Source: Chlorogloea purpurea SAG 13.99
GTDB taxonomy: Bacteria > Cyanobacteriota > Cyanobacteriia > Cyanobacteriales > Microcystaceae
NCBI GenBank assembly: GCA_016903695.1
Contig: JADQBB010000013.1
Span: 32,163 to 96,162 of the forward strand
Direction of reading: 5' to 3'
DNA length: 64,000 nt
A model generated the notes under the pieces. That model saw only the letters and a list, made by a program, of their open reading frames with translations. It did no database searches and had not been told where the DNA came from. Both the position numbers and the translations under genes were made by a program. Each line of letters opens with the position of its first letter. Within the stretch, counting starts at the first letter, position 1. Shown one piece after another: positions 56,263 to 64,000 of the stretch.

Positions 56263-57135
56263 TTATTCGCGGGGATAAAGTTTCATCAAAGCTCCAACTT
56301 CTTCGGCGTGATAGGAACTTCTCGTGAGGGGAGAAGACACAACCTGTAAGAATCCCAAGTATTGGCCGTAATCTTGCCACTCTTGAAACTGAGAGGGATG
56401 GATGAAGGCTGCTACGCCGAGATGTTTTTGGGAGGGTTGTAAGTATTGACCGATCGTGAGAATATCGCAATCTACACCCCGCAAATCTTCCATAACTTGG
56501 CGCACCTCTGTGTCGGTTTCCCCCAATCCCACCATGATGCCGGATTTGGTATAAACGGAAGAGGAGAGGCGGCGGGTTTCACGGAGGAGGCTCAGAGAGC
56601 GATCGTATTCCCCTTGAGGACGAACCCGACGGTATAATCGAGGTACGGTTTCCGTGTTGTGATTCAACACATCGGGTTTAGCGCCGAGGATAGCTGATAG
56701 AGCCGACCAATCGCCGCACAGATCCGGGATTAACACTTCGATCGTCGTCTGGGGAGAAACTTGACGGGTAGCTTCGATACAGGCGATAAACTGACCCGCG
56801 CCGCCATCGGATAGGTCATCGCGATTGACGGAAGTAATGACGACGTGATTGAGATTTAAGCGTTTCACCGCTTCCGCTAAGCGCAGAGGTTCGGTTGAGT
56901 CGAGAGGTTGGGGCTTTTTCTCGAAATCGATGTCGCAATAGGGACAGGCACGAGTACAAGCGGGGCCCATGATCAAGAAAGTCGCGGTTCCTGCTTGGAA
57001 GCATTCCCCGATATTCGGGCAGGAAGCTTCTTCACAAACCGTATTCAGCCTTAAATCCCGGAGAATTTCTTTAACGTTGCCCACTCTCTGCCATTGGGGT
57101 GCTTTCACCCGTAACCAATCTGGTTTAACCGTCAC
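56263..57135 (-). CDS. lipA: Lipoyl synthase
   Basis: LipA is a radical-SAM enzyme that inserts two sulfur atoms into octanoyl groups on lipoyl domains. The 290-residue protein has the auxiliary cluster motif CxxxxCxxxxxC ([13 protein letters not shown]), the SAM cluster CTRACPYC and the C-terminal RSSYHAEE serine ligand. Convergent with the permease gene by 1 bp. Many cyanobacteria have two lipA copies; this could be one of them. Confidence 0.95.
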   Translation of the reverse strand: MTVKPDWLRVKAPQWQRVGNVKEILRDLRLNTVCEEASCPNIGECFQAGTATFLIMGPACTRACPYCDIDFEKKPQPLDSTEPLRLAEAVKRLNLNHVVITSVNRDDLSDGGAGQFIACIEATRQVSPQTTIEVLIPDLCGDWSALSAILGAKPDVLNHNTETVPRLYRRVRPQGEYDRSLSLLRETRRLSSSVYTKSGIMVGLGETDTEVRQVMEDLRGVDCDILTIGQYLQPSQKHLGVAAFIHPSQFQEWQDYGQYLGFLQVVSSPLTRSSYHAEEVGALMKLYPRE

Positions 57136-57206
57136 GCCTTAAATACCTCTTTTTTGGTTAATATATGCTCGATCGCTATGATACAATATACAAACTTCAT
57201 TATTTT

Positions 57207-57280
57207 CGGGATGTAGCGCAGCTTGGTAGCGCACTTCGTTCGGGACGAAGGGGCCGCAGGTTCGAATCCTGTCATCCCGA
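57207..57280 (+). tRNA. tRNA-Pro (anticodon CGG)
   Basis: The 74-nt gene has a 7-bp acceptor stem (CGGGATG with CATCCCG), D-arm with GTAGCGCAGCTTGGTAGCGC, anticodon arm CTTCG-TTCGGGA-CGAAG with anticodon CGG, and T-arm GCAGGTTCGAATCCTGT. The 3' CCA is not encoded. An integrase gene starts 145 bp downstream, so the gene probably hosts an attachment site in its 3' half. Confidence 0.95.
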
Positions 57281-57424
57281 TTGCTTTATCTCTTTCTACT
57301 ATAACCCTTCTAGCCTTCTGATGGAGGCATCTTAAAGCCTCTATCGTTCTCAATAAGGTTAATAGGTTGGGTCTTTTTAGGCTTTTTTCAACCCCTCTGT
57401 GGTAGGAAAGTGGTAGGAAACAAC

Positions 57425-58582
57425 ATGGTAGATTCACAGCATCATAACTCGGTGGTCTTTCCTTCTGCGGGCGTTGCTCCCGGCAGAAGCTTCGTCAAAG
57501 TAGAAAGCGATAACGGACGGCTGAGACTGAGATTCAGTTACGGGGGTAAACGGTACGCGCTGGCCGTAGGTTTACCGGACTCGAAAGTTAATCGTTTAGT
57601 TGCCTTACAGAAAGCCGCTCAAATCGAACTCGATATAGCATCGGGTAATTTCGACAGTACCTTATCCAAATACAAGACCCCTAAATCCACTCCCGTTAAA
57701 CAAAAAGAAGAGACGGTTGCGGATTTATTCGTAAGGTTCATGGACGCACAGATAAAGCTAAAAGAACTACAAAAAGGGAGCCTTTGCCGATATAGAGCGA
57801 CATTAAAACATCTAGGGCGATATTTTCCGATTAAAACGGCTAACTCGATCGACGATAAAGATGCCGAAGGCTTTGTCAAATACTTACGGGGGCAGGTTTC
57901 GACCAGAACGGCTAAAGACTATCTCATATTGGTCAAGGCTTGTTGGAATTGGGCGCGGCAAGATTTAAGTAACGATCCTTGGGCCGAGCTTGTCGATCAT
58001 ATCAAGCCTCCTCCGAAGCAAAAGGTTAAACCATTTACGGTCGGCGAGGTCAAAACTATTTTGGAAGGATTCGCAAATAGTCTATATTACAGCCACTACA
58101 AAGATTTTGTTACCTTCCTCTTCGGGACAGGTTGCCGTTTTGGAGAGGCTGTCGCCCTGAAGTGGAAGCATATTTCTGATGACTGTTCTAGCGTCTGGAT
58201 TGGGGAATCCGTATCACGAGGCAATCGAAAAACAACGAAAACAGGAAAAGACAGAACCATAACGCTGACGACGAAAATAGCGATGATGCTGATGGAGCGC
58301 AAGCCCGATCGTTGTACTCCTGATGATCTAGTATTTCCCGCCCCGGGCGGGGGAACGATCAACGATCATACTTTCCGCCGTAAGGCATGGAAAACGGTTC
58401 TCTCGCAATCTGGTATAGAGTATCGCAAGCCTTACTCTACGAGACATACTGCTATCAGCCATGCTCTAGCTAACGGTGCCAATCCTTTAGCAGTAGCGGA
58501 GGCGACAGGGCATGACCCGCACATTCTTTTCAAATACTATGCTTCGGTAATTCAAAGATCGGCCGTTATGATCGAATTTTAA
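57425..58582 (+). CDS. Tyrosine-type site-specific integrase
   Basis: The 385-residue protein has an N-terminal SAM-like core-binding region (about 110-190, ETVADLFVRFMDAQIKLKEL) and a catalytic domain (about 200-385). The catalytic residues are seen: Arg in GTGCRFGEAVALKW, Lys in TTKTGKDRTITL, Arg in YSTRHTAISH, His in ATGHDPHI and the nucleophile Tyr in LFKYYAS. ATG 57425 has AGGAAA 6 bp upstream; a GTG at 57410 would add five residues. It likely integrates the element into the adjacent tRNA-Pro. Two 11-bp tandem repeats lie directly before it (57399-57420). Confidence 0.93.
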   Translation: MVDSQHHNSVVFPSAGVAPGRSFVKVESDNGRLRLRFSYGGKRYALAVGLPDSKVNRLVALQKAAQIELDIASGNFDSTLSKYKTPKSTPVKQKEETVADLFVRFMDAQIKLKELQKGSLCRYRATLKHLGRYFPIKTANSIDDKDAEGFVKYLRGQVSTRTAKDYLILVKACWNWARQDLSNDPWAELVDHIKPPPKQKVKPFTVGEVKTILEGFANSLYYSHYKDFVTFLFGTGCRFGEAVALKWKHISDDCSSVWIGESVSRGNRKTTKTGKDRTITLTTKIAMMLMERKPDRCTPDDLVFPAPGGGTINDHTFRRKAWKTVLSQSGIEYRKPYSTRHTAISHALANGANPLAVAEATGHDPHILFKYYASVIQRSAVMIEF

Positions 58583-58610
58583 GTAAACAACGTAACCCTA
58601 GTCATAGGCT

Positions 58611-58820
58611 TTAGCTTTTTTCACCAGCGGTCGATAAATACGGGGATATCTCATCGGAGGTTAAAGTAACGATTTGATCGTTTCCGTAGACGACAATCAG
58701 CTCACCTAACCACCGATGTCTTTCTATTGTTGCAGCGATTGCTAATTTTACTATTGCATCAATCTGCTCGGATAGTTTATTTTCGGGGTAGTTTGGTCGG
58801 AGATTGTCTAGCCTCGTGAC
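58611..58820 (-). pseudogene. Start-less minus-strand ORF, possible remnant
   Basis: A 69-codon open frame ends at TAA 58611-58613 and reads NLRPNYPENKLSEQIDAIVK, then LAIAATIERHRWLGELIVVY. The composition and helix-like pattern look like real coding sequence. The frame is bounded upstream by TGA (58821-58823) and holds no ATG, GTG or TTG start; only ACG or ATT starts are possible. It may be a 5'-truncated gene or one with an unusual start. The rest of the 390-bp gap 58583-58972 shows nothing I can assign. Confidence 0.4.
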
Positions 58821-58972
58821 TCAATTTTACCAAGTGGATACATCAATATTCAATCATTATAACTGAGTATGGAAAAGGCTAACGCCTCTTAGAGATAGAG
58901 AGTGCAGAACGCTTCAAAATGCACCCCTCAAACCTTAACTACATAACCTACTTTTTTAAGGAGTTACACACA

Positions 58973-59482
58973 ATGAATACCGTAATTAACGATGTAGTAT
59001 TCCCCGTTTTCCTTTTCGTCGTTTATTTCTGCGCTTTTTCCCTCTTCATGTACAAGCCAGAAATATCAACGAAAAAAGAGGAAGAAACTACTTCTTCATC
59101 GTCAGAACAAAGCACCGTTAATCCTGAAAATGTCAGCCATCAAACCCGGGAGCCAGAGACGGAAACAATGCTTTTTATAGAACAAGATGGAGAAATACCT
59201 TCCGAGCTTTCTATATCGAACGAGCAACCGGAGCAAATTATCGAATCGGAGGGAGAGATTGGAGAAAATCCCTTGTATATCCAAACCGAGACGATAATTA
59301 ACAAGCTCAACAAACGTCAAACGAGGAAGATCTGTCAGCCCCTCGGCATTAAGCAGAAATCGGGTAAATCCGAGAAATCCTTAATGTCGATTAGAACAGA
59401 AATCGAACAACGTTTTAGAGAGCAACCCCTTCAAGTGATAGGAGTTATTAGCCAGAGATTACCGGAGTTGCTATCTTCGTAA
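58973..59482 (+). CDS. Small membrane protein of the integrative element
   Basis: From ATG 58973 (AAGGAG 10 bp upstream) the product has 169 residues. One transmembrane segment (about 7-27, DVVFPVFLFVVYFCAFSLFM) is followed by a Ser/Thr/Glu-rich linker and a basic C-terminal part (KLNKRQTRKICQPLGIKQKS) that resembles SAP- or Rho-N-like DNA/RNA-binding motifs. It could be a membrane-anchored nucleic-acid-binding protein. I do not recognise a named family. It is followed by a terminator. Confidence 0.7.
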   Translation: MNTVINDVVFPVFLFVVYFCAFSLFMYKPEISTKKEEETTSSSSEQSTVNPENVSHQTREPETETMLFIEQDGEIPSELSISNEQPEQIIESEGEIGENPLYIQTETIINKLNKRQTRKICQPLGIKQKSGKSEKSLMSIRTEIEQRFREQPLQVIGVISQRLPELLSS

Positions 59483-59514
59483 ATCTAACCCGGCAGTAAC
59501 CTCCTCTTAAAATT

Positions 59515-59560
59515 AAGCCCGACTAACCATTATTTACCGATGGTTGCTCGGGCTTAGTTT
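59515..59560 (+). terminator. Intrinsic terminator
   Basis: A long stem (59515-59530 with 59540-59555; 8 bp, a 2-nt mismatch, then 6 bp) is followed by AGTTTTGTCTT. It lies 32 bp after the gene ending at 59482. Confidence 0.8.
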
Positions 59561-59608
59561 TGTCTTGCTCACAAATCAAATTTATTAATAATTGCAGGAA
59601 CTACTATC

Positions 59609-62600
59609 ATGTTAAATCAAATCAGTGCTAACAACTTATTCAAGTCTCGCTTTAATCTTATCCGTGAAGAAGCTCAACATTTAGAAGCAGTAAAATCCCA
59701 ATTAACCATCAAACATCAAGGATTTACCGCATTATTTAATCGGGTAAACCAAGCTCTTGAATCCCTCAAAGAAGCCACCCGTTTAATGCCTCAAACAACG
59801 GCAGAAATGGGACACTTACTGGCAGACATTTTCAAAGAAGTTGAGCCGGTTCGAGGGGAAGTTTTAGATACTATCTCTACGGTTGAGGAGGAATATCAAC
59901 CTTCGTCAAATCCCTTCATGTCCGTAGCCCGTGAGTTATTACCGAACCTTATATCCGGGGAAAAGATCCGCACCACGACCCTATCTTCCTTAATGACTCG
60001 GGAGTTTAACGGTTCCGATGCAGAGGGTAAATGGCAGTCGAAGGACGCTTACGAATGTCTGGAAATGAGTCAGCTCCTCTGGCTGAAAGAGGCGGGGAAA
60101 GACTTAATTAGCCGGTACACCCGTTCTGAGATTCTACGGGAAATAGAGAGAATTCACCAACTCTGCCCGACTCAGACCAGACGCTCGGAGGAATCGATCC
60201 GGTTACAGCAGTTTTCTACTCCCTTACCTCTAGCCTATGTTGCCTCTGTGGCAGCGGGTATAACCTCAGACGATGTACTGCTAGAACCAAGTTCAGGTAC
60301 GGGTATACTAGCGGCATTTGGGATGGCTTATGATGCCCGATTGATATTGAACGAAATCTGCCCTAAACGCAGGAGTATCTTGGGTCAACTCTTCCCGGAT
60401 ACGCCGCTGTTCGATTTCAATGCGGAGCAAATTCATGATTATCTCGCCGCCGAATACGCTCCTACTGTAGTCCTGATGAATCCGCCTTTTAGTGCCTCTC
60501 CGAAAATGGCTAAGCGAAACCCCTTCGCTACCCTCAATCACATAAGTTCGGCACTGGCAAGACTCTCGGAAGGAGGACGTTTAGTAATCATCACCGCCGA
60601 TTGGTTTTCTCCCTTGAACCTTCAATGGCGATCCGGTTTCATCCGACTTCAACGAGAGGCAAGACTCGTATTCTCAGCGGGAGTCGAGGGTAGAGCCTAC
60701 TCTAAACACGGCACGACTATAGATACCCGGTTAACCGTGTTCGACAAAGTACCCGCCACCTCTCCCGAGAGTTTCGATAATTGTTTCGACCCTCTTCTCT
60801 CTATCTCTGACTTACTTCAATACGTTGAGCAATTCGTACCCTCTCGTGAAACGGTTAAACCCATTACCGTCAAAGAAGCAGGGGCAAGAGTCAAAGAAGC
60901 GGAGGCAAGATTAGAACTCGCTACCCGAGAGGTCGAAGTACCTAAGACTACTTCTATAGCCGGAACCCGAAAACTACGCCCGTCAACTAAAGGGGGGGTT
61001 GCCACCGGAATCTCTTTCGATGATGTCGTGGAAGTAGTCTATAGCGTAGCCGAAGCCCGAGGCGAAACCCGTGAGATGTCGGACTCGCTCTATGAAACCT
61101 ACGAGTCAGAAACTATCGCAATTCAAGGAGCGATGAAACACCCGTCCCCCCTGGTACAGAGTGCGGCTATGGCAAGCGTGGCAGCGCCCTTACCCGGATA
61201 CCGTCCCCGTCTCCCGCAAAGGTTGATAACCGATGGCATCCTATCTCACCCTCAGCTAGAATCGGTTATCTACGCTGGAGAGTCCCACGCCAAATTCCTC
61301 AAAGGTTATTATCTAGTGGATTACACCTTAGACTCAATCGCACTCGCCTCCGAAGATACGCCGGGTGCGGTCAGATTCCGTCGAGGCTACTTTATCGGAA
61401 GCTCCACAGGGGCCGGGAAGGGCAGACAGGTTAGTGCAATTTTACTAGATAACTACTTACAAGGGCGTAAGAAAGGGGTTTGGATCTCTAAATCGGAGAC
61501 TCTGCTTGAAGATGCCCGCCGGGATTGGACAGCTTTAGGTGGACACGCCGAGCAAGTCGTACCTTTAAGTCGTTTTCGTCAGGGTGAGTCTATTGGCTTA
61601 CCCGAGGGTATCATCTTCGCCACCTATGCCACCCTACGCACCGAAGCTAAGGAGGGTAAGCGTTCTCGGGTCGAGCAACTGATCGACTGGTGTGGCAAGG
61701 ATTTTGAAGGGGTAATCGTCTTTGATGAGGCTCACTCCATGAAGACAGCGGTTTCCGAAAGAGGAGACAGAGGGGTTAAGAAAGCCTCGCTACAGGGTGT
61801 TGCGGGTTTAAGACTACAACACGCCCTACCCGGAGCTAGAGTCCTGTACGTCTCGGCAACCGGAGCCACAAACGTATCTAATCTAGCCTACGCTCAAAGG
61901 TTGGGCTTGTGGATGTCGGGCGAGTTCCACTTTAACGGTCAAGCAGATTTCGTGGCTGAGATGGAAAGAGGTGGTATCGCCGCCCTAGAAGTAGTCTCAA
62001 GGGATCTCAAGGCTCTCGGACTTTACACTGCTCTATCTCTTTCTTATGAAGGTGTGCGGTATGAAATGCTCGAACATGAGCTAACTCCCGAACAGATCGA
62101 GATTTATGATTCCTATGCCGAGGCTTTTGAGATCATCCACAAAAATTTGGAGGATGCATTAAAAGCTACTAACATTACGAGTCGGGATGGTCGAACCCGC
62201 AATCGTAACGCCAAATCCGCCGCCCGTTCCGCCTTCGAGAGCAATAAGCAGCGTTTCCTAAATCACCTCATAACCTCAATGAAGTGTCCGACTTTAATAA
62301 GAGCGATCGAGAAAGATATAGCCGATGGTCACGCCGTTATCATTCAGATTACCTCAACCGACGAGGCGCTGCTGGACAGGAGACTTGCCCATATTTCTCC
62401 CGAGGACTGGAACAACCTACAGATCGACGTTACACCGAGAGAATATGTGATGGATTATCTGATGAATTCTTTTCCAGTACATCTGTATGAACCTTACACC
62501 GATGAACAGGGTAACGAGTATTCCCGCCCGGTTATCGATAGCGACGGTAATCCCGTATTCTGTCAGGAAGCCCTCCGGCAGAGGCAGGAACTGGTCGAAC

Positions 62601-63021
62601 GCTTGGGATTACTACCAGCGTTAGGAAGTGCGTTAGATCAGATCGTGCAGTATTTCGGTCATGAGAATGTGGCTGAGGTAACGGGACGCTCCAAACGCAT
62701 CGTCAGGGAAACCAAAGGCGGGTGTGATAGGCTGACCCTCCAGAAACGGGGAGGCTCTGCTAATCTCGCGGAGACGGCAGCCTTTATGGATGACCTCAAG
62801 CAAATCCTGATCTTCTCAGAGGCTGGTGGCACAGGTCGAAGCTACCACGCCGATCTCAACGCCAAGAATCAACGCCTACGGGTACACTATCTTCTTGAGG
62901 CTGGTTGGAAAGCTGATTCTGCGATTCAGGGGTTGGGGAGGAGTAACAGAACGAATCAGGCTCAACCTCCCGTGTTCCGCCCCGTAACCACTAATGTTAA
63001 GGGTGAGAAGAGATTCCTGTC
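59609..63021 (+). CDS. Methyltransferase-strawberry-notch helicase protein, exon 1 (intron-interrupted)
   Basis: The reading frame gives 1137 residues before the intron. The order is: a helical N-terminus (about 1-190), a DNA N6-adenine-type methyltransferase domain (LEPSSGTGILAAFG and VLMNPPFSAS, about 225-300), a linker, and an SF2 helicase of the strawberry-notch type with IGSSTGAGKGRQVSAIL (Walker A), VIVFDEAHSM (DEAH), VLYVSATGATN and IQGLGRSNRTNQ. Similar fusions occur in conjugative elements and phages; phage P1 DarB, with the same pair of activities, protects DNA against type I restriction. The frame runs on to a TGA at 63049, but that sequence is intron. The C-terminal exon is outside the window. 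Confidence 0.85.
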
Positions 63022-63625
63022 GTGCGATCCGTTGATTCCAGAACTGTGAGTCTAGGGATGCTTGATTCTTATGAAATCAATGCCCAATGCCCACAGGTAG
63101 GAACCAGTCACAATTTTAAGTTCATCTAGGACAAAAAAAAAGTGACTAACTTACTCTCCATGATGGTGAAATTCCATCCTCGGTAGCATCCCGATGAAAG
63201 CATGACCCACATCAGGTAGATTGACAACCTATAGGATGCGGTGCATGGGTCAAATGGTGGTAACTGGTAGCCTAAACTGGAACCCCATCTAGCAAAGCTA
63301 AACATGGTTACGCAAGAAACCTACGTTATAACAGTCGTTATCTCGAAGTAGCCAAAAGGCTGATAGGCTACGCCCAAAAGTGGGTATGGCGAAATGAATA
63401 ATAGTGTGTAAGGGCTATTATTGATGCTCTATAAGTAACCCGGCTGAAAGTAGGAACCTAAACTTAGCGTCAAATTGAGAGTAGGAACGGAGTAACCCCT
63501 AGATGTACTCTTGGGTAGGTCGATACTCAAGTAGGAAGTCATCCGTATGTCTCTAGGGGAAAGATCTACACAGAAGCCAACGCCAGTAGGAAAGCTATTG
63601 GATACGCTGACGGTGTAGCGGCTAT

Positions 63626-63860
63626 ATGGAAGATGGAGTTTCAAATAGTGGTAAACAAGTCATGAGCCTTAATTGGTATGAATGGAAAACAATACCTTGG
63701 AGAGAAATCGAAAAGAATGTTTTCAAGCTACAAAAGAGAATCTATCAAGCCTCTAGCAGTGGCAACGTCAAGCTAGTTCACAAACTACAACGTTTGCTAA
63801 TTAAATCTAGGTCAGCAAAATTGTTAGCAGTCAGGCGAGTGACCCAGGATAATAGAGGTA
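63626..63860 (+). CDS. Group II intron reverse transcriptase/maturase, exon 1
   Basis: The 78 residues seen are the typical N-terminus of cyanobacterial intron-encoded RTs: WKTIPWREIEKNVFKLQKRI, KLVHKLQRLLIKS and LLAVRRVTQDNRG, where the last block normally continues KKTAGVDG. The frame departs from the family after GGTA (63857-63860), and TGA follows shortly. The break coincides with a second GTGCG intron start at 63861. ATG 63626 or 63662 may be the start. Confidence 0.8.
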
Positions 63861-64000
63861 GTGCGACCTGAAAGTCAACTAAATTGAGGCTCCGAAGTCT
63901 CTCTGGAATTTCTACTCCAGACCCCCATAGAGGAAACCGTCCAGAACGGTACGTCACGATTAAGTAGGTAACGAAAAAGTCGGAGTGCAGACGCTAAAGG
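63861..64000 (+). mobile_element. Second, nested group II intron (5' end)
   Basis: GTGCGACCTG at 63861 fits the GUGYG 5' end, and the following sequence differs from the first intron, so it belongs to another intron lineage. It interrupts the RT gene inside the conserved NRGKKTAG block, after the first base of a codon. Only 140 bp lie in the window. Confidence 0.65.

Larger units (their letters stand above)
57281..64000 (+). mobile_element. Putative integrative element next to tRNA-Pro (right end beyond the window)
   Basis: A tyrosine integrase directly follows the tRNA gene. The next genes are small proteins and a methyltransferase-helicase of types carried by conjugative elements and phages, together with group II introns. 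I found no second copy of the tRNA 3' end up to 64000, so the right attachment site is outside. The element type (integrative conjugative, mobilisable or prophage-like) cannot be told. Confidence 0.7.
63022..64000 (+). mobile_element. Group II intron in the helicase gene (5' part)
   Basis: The intron begins with GTGCGATCCG, matching the GUGYG 5' consensus, exactly where the helicase frame (VKGEKRF) stops resembling its family. Domain I-like RNA sequence with short paired blocks fills 63022-63625, a stretch with no other gene. It then carries a reverse transcriptase ORF. The insertion is in sense, so splicing could restore the host protein. The 3' end is outside the window. Confidence 0.8.

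Noticed and set aside
59609..63021. DISARM or another named restriction/defence system for the methyltransferase-helicase gene
   Set aside because: The methyltransferase and strawberry-notch helicase are in one chain, and no PLD, DUF1998 or other DISARM partner is present.
63185..63193. Possible right attachment site (CATCCCGAT) matching the tRNA-Pro 3' end
   Set aside because: Only nine bases match and they lie inside the group II intron RNA; chance is enough to explain it.
1..64000. CRISPR array or rRNA operon
   Set aside because: No regularly spaced direct repeats and no rRNA-like sequence were seen on reading through the window.

Overview
The window is chromosomal DNA of a cyanobacterium, probably a unicellular or colonial chroococcalean. 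The reasons are psaM (photosystem I), a cyanobacterial bicarbonate-type ABC transporter, the PatA-type pilGHIJ phototaxis cluster beside hmpF, ycf46, DUF3370/DUF3067/DUF3747 families, and frequent GCGATCGC (HIP1) octamers. The rnpA-to-ycf46 and pilGHIJ-mlaE gene orders are those I recall from Synechocystis. No rRNA gene or CRISPR array was seen; one tRNA gene was found.

Layout. 1-3.7 kb: housekeeping genes (gatB 3' part, an ATPase of an amino-acid ABC transporter, ndk, tilS). 3.7-11.4 kb: hmpF facing a pilG-pilH-pilI-pilJ chemosensory operon for type IV pilus motility, followed by an MlaE-like lipid permease. 11.4-16.5 kb: a CIA30 protein, hemC, a two-gene cassette (51-residue protein plus DndD/SMC-like ATPase, overlapping ATGA), psaM and a small membrane protein. 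16.5-19.7 kb (minus strand): sulfotransferase, thymidylate kinase and a lipoamide-dehydrogenase-like flavoprotein that lacks its redox cysteines. 19.8-24.5 kb: rpmH, rnpA, PH-domain protein, yidC, khpB/jag, DUF177, ycf46. 24.5-29.3 kb: envelope and hypothetical proteins, an OvoA-like sulfoxide synthase and a PsiE-family protein. 29.3-34.7 kb: cmpABCD-like bicarbonate transporter with a long, palindrome-rich upstream region. 35-44.8 kb: DUF3370, DUF2993, hom, a solitary tnpB element, a LysM-M23 peptidase, MarC, cbpA-cbpM, DUF3067, DUF3747.

44.9-54.6 kb: three large OGT/SPINDLY-type glycosyltransferases surround prfB, which carries a +1 programmed frameshift. They run convergently into a pilin cluster (three prepilins and an slr2018-like protein). 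The first OGT gene lies between two 36-bp near-identical direct repeats. The middle pilin gene has a 13-bp inverted repeat covering its best ribosome binding site. A plausible joint role is production and glycosylation of type IV (minor) pilins.

54.8-57.1 kb: smpB, a LivH-type permease and lipA. From tRNA-Pro(CGG) at 57207 to the end of the window lies an apparent integrative element: tyrosine integrase, a start-less minus-strand ORF, a small membrane protein, and a methyltransferase-strawberry-notch helicase gene. That last gene is interrupted by a group II intron whose own reverse transcriptase ORF appears to be interrupted by a second group II intron (a candidate twintron running off the window).

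The strongest candidates for something new are the small-protein/DndD-like ATPase pair (13638-15856), the nested introns (63022-64000), the hairpin over the pilin start (53976-54019) and the repeat-flanked OGT gene (44728-46796).
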